This document shows, one piece after another, positions 33,511-47,100 of a DNA stretch of 64,000 nt. The stretch is taken from positions 34,572,369-34,636,368 of the forward strand of contig NC_087064.1 of the NCBI RefSeq assembly GCF_963678635.1, given 5' to 3'. The notes under the pieces are model-generated. The model searched no databases. It was given only the letters and a program-made list of their open reading frames with translations, and was not told where the DNA came from. The translations under genes were made by a program, and so were the position numbers. Numbering within the stretch: position 1 is the stretch's first letter; each line of letters starts with the position of its first letter. This DNA comes from Symsagittifera roscoffensis (Eukaryota; Xenacoelomorpha; Acoela; Convolutidae).

Positions 33511-35873
33511 AAAGAGCAAAGACGGACGGCATCGTCATCGACTTATTCTATTGATTGCATAATGTTCGAAAAGAGACTGAGGTTGCATGATGCGTCATTC
33601 AGATGATGATCAAGCAAATGCTTGCCTAAATATGAAAATGTAAAAAATGTTAAATTATTTGAAAATATTAATCTTTAAATTTAAAAATATTATTGCATCT
33701 ATTTATTTACGTGTACTGTTCATATTATAAAATTTAACATTAATTGAAAAATTTCACTTTTTACTTCAAGCTTTATGCAAAAAATCAAAAAATTAGATAG
33801 CCTGAATATTTTGGAGTATAGTTCCGATCAGTTTTTTCAAGTTTTTGGGGATAATGAGATGAAAAGAGATTTCATGCAATCCATTTTTCCTAAACAATTT
33901 AAATAGATTCAAAAAACTCAAATATAAATTTTAAGGTGTGAGAGTGTTAACTTCAAAAATTGTTGTTACTTGATCTAAATTGGTATAGAAGTAAATAATT
34001 TCTGCCTTTTTTCTGGACAGGATAAATCGTCTGCAGTTTTTTTTGCCGCTCCAAAGAGATTTCAATTGATAAAAATCGCATCCAAATCTAACCGTTTACT
34101 TGAGGCAACCAAATTTGCGTAGAAAAAAAAACAAAATTGCTGTACGTCTACACCTACGGTGCTCGTAGCGAGACTTGGATAAAGATAGAGATATCGAGGA
34201 CACAAGCGAGGCAATTATACTCAAGATTTCATCGAGGTCAATTTTTTTGGATGACCAGCATTTGATAAATAAATTTTATCCAACTTTTTGTAAAAACGAA
34301 CTTTGCTTTAAAAAGTGCCACTTCTTTTCTCAATCGAAAAAATTAAAGGCTTGGAAATTTCTATTATAATTTTTTCAAGCAGTTTTTGACAATGAGACAA
34401 AAATATGGTTCAATATATGGAGCATTATGAGGAAAATCAAATTATTGTTTCATAATTTTGAAACATAGTTCCTCGCAATTACACAATTACAACCATAAGA
34501 AGACCATTAACCAGCTCATTGTAAAAAATGTCATCATTAATTTTTGATCCCCTTTTGCAGATCATTTCTCCCGGATAGATGTTCGAAAAGATAGCGCCCA
34601 GGAGTTCATCAAGGTCAAGGACGTAGACAACGTCTCCGAGGCGGTGTGGGAAGAGTTAGCTCACTTGGTAACTCCCCCACACAGCCACGAGATAGTCAGG
34701 GATGAACTGTGAAAAGAGCAAAGACGGACGGCATCGTCATCGACTTATTCTATTGATTGCATAATCTTCGAAAAGAGACTAAGGTTGCATGATGCGTCAT
34801 TCAGATGACGATGAAGCAAAAAAAAAATAAAAACAGTGAAGTTAGTGGGAATGAAAAGAAATTTATCACATTTTTTCAACATATATTTTTCTATATATAC
34901 ATATGTTTTTAGAAGATATTTTTCATATTTAGGCAAGAATTTGCTTTCCTAAATATGAAAATCATCTTATATTTTTAAATGCATACATAGAACTATTAAT
35001 GTAGAAAAAATATGATGAATCATTTAATTTCCAGTAATGTTACTGCTGTGTATTACAGAGTGATATCAGAGAGTGGCTCAATTAATCTTTAAAGCGAGGA
35101 GTATTTCTGAAAACTTATAAGGCTGGAGATTTTTTCTCATATGGCCAAGTGATCTCTATTCTGAGCTTTCTACACGCTGATAAAAAACCTCCAAACACAT
35201 CAAAAACCTCGATATAAATATTTTTTTCATTTCTTGCCGACCACACGTGTTGAAAGTCGGAAACTATCGAGTTAAATTACCACAGTCGATTAACTGTCTG
35301 GCGTCCAATTAAGATGGAGCTTTGAAAGTCAGAATGGAAAACTGACAACATCTGCAAAATAATGCAAAACAGAAGAAACTTCATTAAAAACTTGAATTAG
35401 CTTATTCAATAGAGTCTCCTCGGTTCATGTGCCTTATTGGTGCATGCGTCTAATTCGCGAGTCATAATTTTTTGGGATTTTGGTATGCCTGGAACAAAAA
35501 GGGACGTTTAGACACAACTCCCCTCTACCATCTGCACCTTTGTCAATCAAATTATAGCCAGGTGTGTGAACTAAGAAAAGAAATATATTATTTATAGTTT
35601 TGCTCAATTGTTTGCAATATCATTGACCTTGAGCATCTTAGATCTGAAAATTATGATTTTTAGGAATTTATATGTTTTGATACGGTCTTAGCGTGTTAAA
35701 AAGAGTGAAAAAAGGTTTCTGTCTTGAAAATCAATTTTAGTTTCATTAACTAATCAAATTCATTGGCCCAAAAACATATAGTGAACAATTTATTGTCATG
35801 ATTGATTCTTAATTTATTAGCAATTTAGATCTTAATGTCCCGTAGCTAATGTGAGTACGTCGTCATAAGGTTC
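33511..35873 (+). other. region downstream of the JmjC gene
   Basis: Contains the probable 3' UTR and the decayed duplicate of the last exons listed below. Otherwise AT-rich with no gene seen. Confidence 0.5.
34170..34820 (+). pseudogene. decayed tandem copy of the JmjC last exons
   Basis: 34172-34211 matches the end of exon 5, and 34562-34711 matches the terminal exon and the sequence after it, to about 34820. The copy has a TAG where exon 6 has an arginine codon, a 9-base deletion and other changes, yet keeps the final RDEL codons and stop. It is about 1.1-1.2 kb from the original. It could still splice as an alternative end but would give only a few residues. Confidence 0.82.
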
Positions 35874-36203
35874 GTGCAATTAGTATATCGAAACGACTCT
35901 TCATTCGAGTTGATTGACAGCGACATGGTACTACACGTACAAGTGATGAGCACAAACATCACTCTGCCACTGAACGGGTTGTGTACTGGTTCCACTTGCA
36001 CAGAACAGGGAAGGAGGGATCTATTGCTGCAGATGAATATCACTCCGTCATGTAGTAATGAAGGGGAGTTAGAATCACTCTTCTGTTTGCCAGCTGAAAA
36101 CAAAGCCACAAACACTACAGGAGTTTATTTTGACATGAAGTTCGATTTTCAAAATTGCGTTCACAATAGCGTTTTGGAACCCACTGAAAAATCTCCCACC
36201 TAA
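35874..36203 (+). CDS. possible exon for a secreted or extracellular domain
   Basis: Open for over 110 codons with six cysteines and three N-x-T/S sites (NIT, NIT, NTT). No ATG at the front, so it would be an internal or terminal exon. No family is recognised and no partner exon was found. It may instead belong to a repeat. Confidence 0.3.
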   Translation: MQLVYRNDSSFELIDSDMVLHVQVMSTNITLPLNGLCTGSTCTEQGRRDLLLQMNITPSCSNEGELESLFCLPAENKATNTTGVYFDMKFDFQNCVHNSVLEPTEKSPT

Positions 36204-36299
36204 ATCAATTTAAGGTGAGATTTTACTTGGTTAAAAGTAATATTTTCAGCCAGTCAGATTTGAGCATAGTCTATGCAGGCTTTACGGCTTGAGTTGGCC

Positions 36300-36725
36300 A
36301 TTTATTTTTAGGGCGGAGATTGTTCACTTCGTCTATTTAGGGGGAGATTGTTCACACGGGCCGTTTTTTCATGCCTGTCAATGAATAAGCGTCGTTTTCA
36401 TTACGCTGGTCTTGCTATCTGAACGACTATTCTGCAAAAAAGGTTCCCAATTCATATCAAACTTCATGGTGGGGATATTGTTCTCTATGCAACTGTTTAC
36501 TTTTCGTGAGCGCTTCAAAGATTCCGCTGTTAGTTGTAGCCCTATTTATTCAAACTAATTGTCAAGGAAGTTTGTGGAGTCATAACACGGCCCGTGTGAC
36601 CAATCTCTATCCCCAAAAACTAATTCAAGCCGTGATCAAATCTGATTGGCTGATTAATACTACTTTTAACAAGTTAACAATCTCTTCTCTAAATTGATTA
36701 AAGGAGAGATTGTTCACTTGGTCCG
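36300..36725 (+). repeat. short interspersed repeats with gagattgttcac core
   Basis: ggagattgttcac occurs near 36314, 36342 and 36707, with related forms near 36472 and at 41567 (attgttcacttggtcc). Spacing is irregular. Confidence 0.5.
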
Positions 36726-36794
36726 CAGAAACGTGTGGCCTGGAAATGAATTTATCCCAGACAATTATCCCACGGTTTGTCAACTAAACTATCA

Positions 36795-36932
36795 TTTTCA
36801 AATTTAGATTAGTTCAAATAGGTTGAAAACGGTAACTTCCTAAATGGTATCATTCCCAAAATATTTTCAAATTTAGATTAGTTCAAATAGGTTGGAAACG
36901 ACAACTTCCCAAATGGTATCATTCATAAAAAT
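36795..36932 (+). repeat. tandem duplication, 69-bp unit, two copies
   Basis: ttttcaaatttagattagtt through aaatggtatcattc occurs twice, offset 69 bp, with a few differences. Confidence 0.85.
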
Positions 36933-37384
36933 ATTTCCCAAATGTCATAAACAATTTCAAACACAAAAGCGAAGCTGAGCTTCGCACCACTTGGGATACA
37001 AATATGAATAGTATGAAAATCAAATGGGAAAAAAACCGTTTATGTCGTTAAAAATTGCAACAAAAGCCCCAAAATATCCGGAACAAAACTGTCTGCACCA
37101 ATAAAAGTTCTACAAAGCCGAGTTTTCAAAAAAAGTGTCTGCAAAACTGAGCAGACAAAAATAAGCAGACAGACCATAATCTAAATTAGCTAAGATTTTC
37201 TATTACCAAGAAAAACAAGTCTCAACCGGAACCGAACTCCCGGAATTTGTCGTTTCAAACATTGGGATTACACTTGTTGGAATAAAGCTGAACCATCCAG
37301 CACCGGGAACTAAGCCGTGAAAAACAAACAGATGGACGAAAATCCAAAAGAGCACAAAAACTCTAGTTTGCAAAGAAAAAAGCC

Positions 37385-37455
37385 CGGCCATGATTCGAAC
37401 CGCAAATCTTTGCCATCTCAAGCAGGTGTTTTGTATCTACGCCAGATGGTTGAAT
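37385..37455 (-). repeat. tRNA-like SINE head
   Basis: The minus strand contains gcggttcgaatcatgg, a near-consensus B box, within a degenerate tRNA-like segment. gcagacaaaaataagcagac lies nearby at 37151-37171. Confidence 0.45.
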
Positions 37456-37889
37456 AATTTTATGTTTATGATTACCAGGCCCTTCATGCCGAATACCAAT
37501 TCAGAAAAAGTCAAAAGTTATAAAAAAAAGGCCCTTTCCCGTCAGAGCAAAAACAGACGCACAAAAACATTTTTTTTGGACGTAACGATGCAAAAGGAGG
37601 CAACTAAGTTGATATTATATAGGCAAAAATTATGAAACCGATAAAACAGACAAAAAAAGTGATTTTTCTTAAATCGAGCTTGTTAAATTTCAAAGTGAAA
37701 AACAATTTTCGATTGAACCATGTTTTTAAATGCTCATAACAACTGCAGTAAAAAAAATTTACAAACAACTAAAATAAACGATTCTTAGATGTAGCAACTA
37801 AGCCGACAAAACATAAACAGACAAATAATAAGCCTAATTTGTTTGAACCGGAACAATTAAAAGGAAAAAAAAATTGGTCCTGGTCATTT

Positions 37890-37990
37890 TCGATTTCAGG
37901 ACCTTCGCCGTCCCAGGCCTATTCGTCGCCACATGGCTAAGCGCGCAAGAGAAACTACAAAATTTGAACTCATTTTGATTGCCGTTTAAT
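37890..37990 (-). repeat. tRNA-like SINE head
   Basis: The minus strand reads cgcttagccatgtggcgacg followed by a B-box-like ggtcctgaaatc. It is preceded at 37802 by aagccgacaaaacataaaca, the flank seen near other copies. Confidence 0.4.
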
Positions 37991-40900
37991 TAGTCCAATG
38001 GACCTTGTGGACAGAGTTGTTTACAGGAAAAAAAAAAGTCTGGTACCCAATTGCAATACCCTTGCTATCGCAAGGGTAAAAATGCGATTAAATTTTGAGG
38101 CGTGAAAAAGTTAGATTTTTCCAAGACTGTTTTCGTGCCTAATTTTGTTCATGTGTTAACAAATTACCACTCAGTCAACAACTTTTACTTCTCGCAGAAC
38201 TATTATCAGATTCTTATGAAAAAGAGCCAAATTGAAAATTTTAACAAAGGATGAGGTTCAATTTGTTTTCGGATGGATGCTGTTTTAAAAAAATTGAAGA
38301 TCCAATCAAATTTGTTTGGATGTGTACTGAAACTTAATGCAATTCCAGGCTCAATTCAAATATTGAAACGGATACCTTGTTAATTCATACAACTTCACAT
38401 GCCCATATGCCTGACTAAAACCGCTATAAAGATCTCACTTCAAAAAATAAAATTCTACTGGAAATTCTCCAAAAGCCACTCGAGTCAGTTGCCCACATTT
38501 TCAAAAAATTGCTTGCCCAGAACGAGTGAGTGATGCATTTCTTTTCTCATTCATAAATGTAGAAAAACGGCACTTTATCGCCAACTATACATTATGAAGC
38601 GTAAAATCCCTAGAAATGACAAATCATTGAGAGCTCGAAATGAATGGGCAGAAACGCAGGACGGTAAAAAATTTGATAAAAATCGACAGAGTGGGGTATT
38701 AACATTTTTTCTAGCAATTGGCAATTAAAAGCGCTTTGGGAATGTATGATAATTCTTTTTGATGGAAATTTTAATCACCACCAAAAATTTTATACGAAGT
38801 TCACCAAGTTCACGGAGTATTTGGATTATCAAAAATATCTTTGGTTTGGTGCCGGCTTCAAAATAAAACGACGGAAACTTTTCGACAAATGCTACAAACA
38901 AAATCAACTTCGAAGATGGACCTGCATCTTGAAATCAATCAAATTAACTGCGACTTCGAGCTAGGATTCAAGTTGAGATACAACATTTCTATAGCTTCTA
39001 ACCTAGGCATCATAATAAAACTTTGAGGCCATCCTGGGGTTTCCACCATCTTGAGGTTTTCTGTGGGATCAAGACAAATTGATGCCGAGGTGAAGAGTGC
39101 CCGGACATAGAATTAACCGATTTAATTCTATAGCCAAGCACTCTTCAACTCGGTACCAACTTGACCAACAGCCCCACCTACGAAACATCTCAAAAACTAC
39201 CTACGACCACCCAGTATTCAATAAACTTGTGTTTCAGCCATCAATAAAAACAGACTTTAGAAGTTAGAGGATGTTAATTTCAATTCTCCAAAGCTATTCT
39301 CCATTGAGGATTTGGGATTATTCTCACCTTACAAAAATGATAGAAGACTAAGTCAAATTATTCGAAAGTTCACTCACGAATACACGATAGGTCGAAGATG
39401 TCGCCCAAACGTTAGCGAGTTTGTTAAAACTTTTTTAAATGGACAAATCTTGGCAAGAAGATCTTGCGGGCGATTCCAATTGGGTTACCAAGTTGATGTT
39501 CCTCAACGAAAAAAAAAAAACTGGAGAAACCTAAATTTAATAATTTGCAACGAGAAACAGATATTCGGAGCCCAATTGCTTGATAATGACGAATATTTGG
39601 TTAGTATTTCAGAAATAAGTTGATTTATTTCTTACTGCCTTTTTTCAAAAGGGAATTTTTTATGCCATGTAGGAAATTTAAAAAGTTTATGCCACCTGCG
39701 ATTTTGGAATTTTATGCCATTTGGGAGTTTTTAAATGTTTATGCCATTTGGGAATCAAGCCCACGATACAACTAAGCGAATTTAATTTTCATTCACTTTG
39801 CTAACGGATTGGGTCTATTCAGTGGCCGGTCAATGAACAGAATAATCTGAGAGCAGGAAGGATTTAAGACCAGAAAAACATACAGAATTAAAACAACTAA
39901 TCAATAAAAACCATTTTAGAATCGTCTTACTGACCAGTGAAAAGAATAAATTGTACGAATTTCGTGTAAATCAATCGAAACTTTTCAAAACTGTTTTTTA
40001 AAATTCTCTTGACAAAAATGCACAATTCATTGGTAATTATGACGATTCTAAAATTTGTTTAATCGAATAGCTTGTATAATTCTTTGTTCGTCTCTCCGGG
40101 CTGTATACTAAGCAAACATATATTAGGTGAAAAAATGAAACCTCTAGACAAAATTTTAAGGTAAAAGTTGCGTTGGTCACACTGATTAATGCCAAAAAAG
40201 CATTAGTAAGGTTGCTGAAAACCTGCTTCAACTTTCTTATAGAGTCCTACCCTTCGCTGGGAAGCTCGCAGCACATTGACGCAACTGTCTCGGTCACTAT
40301 TTTGCTGTTTAGTAGATTACAAATTTTAAAAACTGAACATGTTATCACAATGCACAACAACTAAAGACACCAGCGGATTTAAGGAGAAAGGGGGGCCACA
40401 CACCCCCTCCCCCCTACTCCTCAGGAGTTCGACTCCCTGCCGACCCAAAACTTCCCCCCTTTGTTTTGATTTGAGATATGTTTTGCTTTTTTTGGCCTGT
40501 TTTTTTTTTCAAAATTTTGCCTGCGGCTCAGAAGTCTTGGTCAAAGTGGGGTCTTTATGGTGATTTAGGAGAGATCAGAAAATCAATTTGGTCGAACTAA
40601 AAAAGGTTGACAAAATTTTTGAAATTTTTTGAAAATATAAACCCCCCCCCCCCCCCCACCCCTCGAGAGAAACCTAGATCCGCCCCTGACTAAAGACTTG
40701 CGATTTGATATGGAGTTTTTCTTGAAACTAATCAGCAAAAAAATATATATTAATTGGCATTCGACGAATTGTCGTTTTTCTAATTGCAGCGAATTGACAA
40801 ATTGTTACCAGCGACAATTTTTCACCATGCCACTTTTTATTGTCAAATGTTTTGCCTAATATTAACTTGTTTTTTTTGCCTAATGTAGTTTTTGCCTAAT

Positions 40901-41071
40901 ATAGCCGCCCCGTATCGTAATTTTAACTTTTATCGCTCGCAGAATTTGGCAGATTCTAATGACATATAAGCTCAGCAGATTCTATTGAAATTGTTTTTGC
41001 ATCCAAGATCAACCAAAAGTACCGAGCTTTGCGTTTGTTATTCTACACTTTTTCTTAATTAGGCAGCCTAC

Positions 41072-41178
41072 CTTCACTAATTAATTTCTGCAAAGGAAGG
41101 CTGTGTTCACAGTTGACTAGATTGGATACGTGTTCACCCACTAAAGAAGCACTGTTCTTCCCAATGACGCCCACAGAT
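41072..41178 (-). CDS. Arnt: ARNT, PAS-B exon (last one found)
   Basis: Acceptor cttcag at 41184-41179, donor GT at 41071-41070. Encodes [20 protein letters not shown], matching the position of the ARNT VGYQPQELLGK segment. Ends in phase 1, so at least one further exon must follow. Confidence 0.72.
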
Positions 41179-44100
41179 CTGAAGATACAACTGCGAGCGA
41201 CTTTAACAATTTCATCATTATGTGCAGAGGCTTAAATAGCTTCACTAAGAGTACAATTTTCTGAGCCTTATCACTTCACTTACGCTTTAGCTTGTATCAT
41301 CATTGAGTTGAGTAAATCAGTTATTGAAAAGGCTATTTATGAAAACCAAATGTGTAAAAATGGAAAAATTTCGTTTAGAGTATTTGATTATTTTTCAGAG
41401 GCACAAATATTACCTCAACCTTCGGGATCTATGTGAACGATCTCAAATTGTAAACACCACTTTTTTATTTTGTGGACTTCATGTGAACACTATTTTTTTA
41501 CCCAAAAATCCGGAGTTTCAGTAATTGTTTCAGTAAACCAGTGAACTCTGTCCCCCTAGCTTGCTAGGTATTGTTCACTTGGTCCTTTTTCTGACCTCTG
41601 ATCTGCAAAGGTGACAACACCGTCCAAATTTACTCTGAGCATAAATTCTGCCTGATGTTTGGGATCCAGATCACGAGGTGTTGCAACCAGATGATCCTGT
41701 ATCCTAGCCAGTCCCACGAAGCAGCAACACGACATACCTCCGTCGTAGCCCATGTCACCGCAGCCTGGAAAAACAGTATAATAACACTTAGGTAATAAAA
41801 TACGCTCAACATTTGAAGCAAAGTAACATTCAATGATCAAAAAGTTATAGCAAGTTTTTGGCCGACCATTTTATCTGGGGCTTAGATGTTCTCTCGGGTT
41901 AGATTTTTCACTAAATGCTGAATTAAGCATTGAAGATAGCAAGCCACAAAAGCACCATGTTCATATAGATCCGACCATGTCAGTGAAAGTCGCAGGAAGG
42001 AATTATGGCGAAGGTTCAGTCGATTTTGACTACTTCAAGAAAGCTCACAGAGGTCAAGCATGGCATCATATCAAAGCTCTAATGGCAGTGATTCGGATTC
42101 CAAAAAAAAACTGACGAAGTTGAAAAAACTGGTTTAGTTTTTCCCTTTTTCAGACTAAATTACACGGAGGGATAAATGAAATAAAGCATCTGCAATTCTT
42201 AGCTTTGTTATAACAATTATCCGCTGATCTTTTTTTAGCTTTTAACATTTCAATTTGCCCCTTAATCTAAAAAAACGAATAAAGAGAAAAGAATTTTCGT
42301 GGTCAGAAACATTCCTCGACTACTTGCACATCAAAAGGCTATCCTTGCTCGCCAAGAAAGGAATTTCACAGATTATTATTTCAGAAATTACCCATTTGTG
42401 GTGCATGGAATTGGTGAGTAGTCCACTGTTTCAGATATCCGCTCACTTGCGCCAGAGAATACACTCCCCCCTCTGTGAGCGAGTCAGCAGGAGATGCATG
42501 TAACAAGTTACCGGTGTACTGGAAACTGGTACCAATGTCATTTGGAGGGTAAACAAACGGCGTAGTACTATGACCAGTTGGCGCGTGACCAAAAGAGTGA
42601 GATCCTACGTAGGAATTCATTTGTGAAATGGAAGGGTAGGATTGAGGTGCATCTATGAGTCCGTTTCTAAGCCGGATGAAGAAACTTCGCCTGCAGCTGG
42701 AACTGCTACGGCCAGAAGCTAAATGGAAGCGACATTAGTTTCCTTCAATGTTTTTAGAAGGCCGCTGAAACTGTTTTCCGTACGTCATCATCGTTGTCAA
42801 ACTTGAGTGGAAGATATAAAATCTTGTAACAATCTCACAAATAATTAAGGTTTTTAAAACTACTAATTGTACTAAGAATGCATAGAAATACCGGGGACCC
42901 GGACCGGCCTATTATCATGAGTGTCGATTAGCATGCCCGTGTATAAGAAAGTATTTTGAATACTCGCTATTATAAAAATTGGAATTTTCAACATCTTGCA
43001 ATTAACCGAAATTTTAAGACAGAGGCAGAGCTGCGCTTTGCAAACACTTGCGAGAGCACGAACAAAAATCAGCTCTATCAAGTGAAATAAAAAAAAGTAA
43101 AAAAGTCTCGAATTACGGCTACATGTAGGATTCGAATCTGCGCCCTACTGCAATCAAGAGACTTTGAGTCTCACGAACTATCCACTCAAGCTTAACAACC
43201 GACAAACACTAGTCACCAACAAAGCAGCTACATATGCTAATAAATAGCCAATGCCATTCAGCAAAAGTGGCACCAAATACAAATAGAACCAATTTTGCAA
43301 ATAATAATTTGGAATGTAACAAACTGAAAGCAACATCCACACTACCTTTGCATGTAACAAATTGCAAAGCGTAAAGCCACATTATGTATAAATGTTGCAG
43401 TTCAAAAAATTGCGAAATATTTTGAGTTAAAAAATTTCTGAAATCGAGTTTTCATTATTCAATATTGTTGTGTTGCTTGAATTAAATCACTTTTTTCGGT
43501 TCTTTTGCTGAAACAAAAAGCATCAACTGAGTTAACTTAGTACTATTTGAATTTCTAAGCAAATGCTATGGAAAAACTCTAAAGGTGCCCTAAATGTGGC
43601 ACCACTGTTTGCGACTGGGGTTGGAAAAAAGAAGGTTGGTACTAGCACACTCACTTCGCATGTGTAATTAGGCGAAATTGTAATTTTTACTACAAAATCA
43701 AATTACGTGGATTTCGACAAATTTTGCTGATTTTTTTTTCGTCTGAAAGCACACCCAGTTAAGGCAAATAAGGCATGCTAATCGCTTCGTGAATTCAAAA
43801 AATTTTGAAAACGTATATACCCTGTGTGGACTCTTTCTTCACCGTGCCACTCTTCAGATCCAAAACCCTCCCGATACAACTGCCCCCTCCTCCTCCCGCG
43901 GACTGTCCCGATGTTCCACTAGCCCCGCCTGTCTGGGAGGGGGAGATGAACATGTGAGAGGATGCAGGGGAGGGGTTGGGCAGGCCGACTGCTAGATGTT
44001 CCCTCAATTTAACCCCGTCCTCAGGGTGAATGAGATCGAACATGGATGCACCTAGCCACGAGGCCTGCAAGGAAACTATGTATTTTTTGATTGTTAATTG

Positions 44101-47100
44101 TTTTTTTTAATAACCAATTGATTTTTCAAGAGCGCTAAATATGACATTTTTATAGTTTTTTTTTATCAGGCACAGCCGTCATATTTAAAAACAAGACGGC
44201 CATAGAAACTATTGGACTCGCTAAGGGCCTTGAGTTAACAGAGAGACAAACGCTCAAATCAAATAGGAAATAACTTTTGAGGAATATAAGGTAATCTGGT
44301 GGTAATTGAGGATTTACCTGAGGGACATTAAGCACTTGAGCGACAGTGTCAGTGACGAAGGAGACTCTGAGAGAGGAGCAGCAGAGGACGAACAGGAACC
44401 CATTGCCAGCCTCACACACCAACTGCTTCAGCTCCTCATCCGTCACAAACGAGGGCTTGTATCCCCCTGTCCCTGTACACCCACTTGCCCCCACACCCCC
44501 TGTTCCCATACCTACGGACCCAGGCACGCCAAACACACCATTACTACCCCCAATGCCAACTGCAGCCGCACATCCTCCTGGGGAGGCAAAGTCAGCACCA
44601 CCGCCCACTCCCAACTCAGACATGCTGACCCCTACTGGAGACAATTGGTCGTTCTTTGATGCAAGCGAAGAAGGCAGACCAAAGGGGTTGTTGACTCCGG
44701 TTACTGGAATGCATGATACAGATTTTATTAGAGATTAAACACTTGGCTGACAATTATCACAAAAGCAAAATTTAGTTTTGCTACGATATTTATTGCTTTT
44801 AATAGCAAAATGAACCAAACTTATTGCTGCCACCATACTATTAAGTGGACTATAGTCTGAGGCGTTTAATCTCCTTGTGTTTTGAGGCAGAACGCTCGTA
44901 TCTCCAAAGACGGCATTCATATTTTTATTCAAAACAAAACAAGACTGCTCGTATCAAGGCAAAGCCCTGAATGTTCCGACTGCCTTTTAAGGTTTATGGA
45001 GCAGCAGTAATAGCATAAAAAAATTAAATGAAATAAAATAAAATGAAAGTTTTTCTTTCTAAAATTTGAAATTTTTTTATGAAAATCATCCCCCCACACG
45101 CCATATAAAGTACAAAAAGAGAGATTTTGTTCCTTGTAACCAACCAATTATGGCAAATAAGCTTCGTTCAACCAATTTGGAACGATTTATAAGCCGGATT
45201 AAATCTCCGCTTACGCGTTAATAGCGCGAATTATATCGCGCATTAATTGTCCCAAATTGCTCAAAATGACCAAAATGGCAATCTTTAAACCCTCATAACT
45301 CTACGAAAAATGATCACAGGTGAAATATTTTTTCAAATTTAAGCTCAGGACAACAATATCTTTTGAATGATATAAAAAAATTCCGTCAAAAATGGCTAGT
45401 TAAAAAGTCGAAATTTGTCTGAAGAAAAAAAAAAACCCACCCCGAGCACAAATATTCCGTTACTTTCGTACCGAAAGTCGGAAAAATTATGTAACATGAA
45501 AAAATATCAGAGTGGATCAAGTGACTTTAATGAACAACCCTCTAGTCGTGATTGAATTGAATCAATTTAAAAAATAAGCCTAATTAAAAAACGTTTTGAA
45601 ATTTTCTGTTTCAAGACATTTTTTCATGTACTAGACAAACCATATGGAAACAATCAAGGAAAACACAGTTGGAATCTCTTATAATCTTTGGACAATACGT
45701 TGTACTTTTTCATTGATACTTTAAACCGCTAGTAAAACGCAAACAATAGAAATCATTGCGTGAGAAAACAGTTATTGCTCAAAAGACAGTTTGTGACATT
45801 CGACCAGAATGGACAAAAGTACAAATTAAAATTGATGGCCGCTGACCTTGAGAATTAGCAGTTTTAGTAGATTAACGACGTTATTTGAACGTTTAGACGA
45901 ACTGTGAAGGTCAGGATATTCTGGTATTTTAAATTTTTAAAATTTCGAATGATGACGTCATATTTCCGAGAAACGACCAAACGGCCATTTTTAGAAGTAA
46001 ACCAAAAAAGAAACACAACAACAACGATAGTTGCGAGAGAAACTACGACGGGGGATAGAAAAATACGACAGAGTATTAGCAGAGACCGCTCCGAGTTGTA
46101 ACGATTGTGTCGCTACAATCGTTACAGAGCCATTCACGCCAACGGTGAAGGGTGGTGGAACCATGAATTCAGCCTTCCGGAGAGGAAATAAGGGTGTTAT
46201 TTCCCCGGATTTAAGAATCCGGAGGGGTCTTGAGACTGAACTCAAACTATTTCAAACTAACTTTTAGCTTCCTGGTCATGCCCTGAATTGAACTTAAATA
46301 ACATCTAGATTCATTTTTTGATAATGAGAAGCTAGGAGTTGAGGGAAAGGGTTGATCCATCTTCGATGGAGATGATGATTTTTATCTACTGAACAAAAAC
46401 AATAGTAATATAATAAATAGTAGTAGCCCTGTTTTTAGGAGTGACCTCGTGGTCTGGGGATACTGAGACCCAGTCATGAGCTCACTATTTTGCATGTAAT
46501 TAAGTTAATTTGAGCATTCTGGTCGAAGCCGGAGAACAGTAACGTTTTTGTCAACCCGATGTTAGAAAGAACACCAAAAGAACTGGCTTTGGTAGAGACG
46601 GTGAAAAGCATGTAAAGCTTTGTTTAGACGCAGGCCAGTCGTTTTATAGCTCAGCTTTATTTTCCGTCGATATGTACTTCCGGGCGAATGTTACAGTTAT
46701 TGTTGCCTGTCAACTGGAGTTCCGCAGGGACTTCGACTAAGGTCGCTACTTTTTTCAATCTGCCTGAACCCGCTGCGTAACGTTCAGATGAAAACATGTT
46801 TCGCATACCAGATTTACACGGATGACTTTCTTTTACAAGTTTCTCTATAAATACATCTGAAAAAACGGCCAATATTCAGAAAGCCTTTAATCAAGGAATA
46901 AGTTGGTTCATAAATGCAGGTCTTGTTAGAAAAATGGAGAAGAATAAAACAGAGTTCATGCTTAGAAAATAGCCGAACAAATTTAAGTAGCTTCACTGTG
47001 CAAGATACTGAGTTCAACTTTTCAAACTCTTTGAGGATTCTTGGAGTTACTCTTGATGATAAAAAGCTAATGACCTATCAACTAAATGGTATATGCAAGA

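Larger units (their letters stand above)
36204..41071. other. intergenic or 3' intron region between the JmjC and ARNT genes
   Basis: AT-rich with several SINE-like copies, a two-unit tandem repeat, and a C-rich patch near 40390-40675 containing a poly-C run. The missing 3' exons of the ARNT gene should lie here or beyond, but I could not identify them. Confidence 0.45.

Noticed and set aside
39312-39623. Open frame of about 103 codons
   Set aside because: No ATG, no recognisable motif, no splice-linked neighbour, in AT-rich repeat sequence; not enough to call a gene.
40640-40665. Poly-C tract as a structural element
   Set aside because: A simple homopolymer within a C-rich repeat; nothing around it indicates a function.
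41896-42114. A host exon on the plus strand within the ARNT intron
   Set aside because: No matching splice partner or known domain; the preceding LGLDVLS-like frame suggests a retroelement relic, but the evidence is too thin for either.
44940-45487. Canonical Helitron
   Set aside because: Ends lack the 5' TC and 3' CTRR expected, although a hairpin lies near the end.
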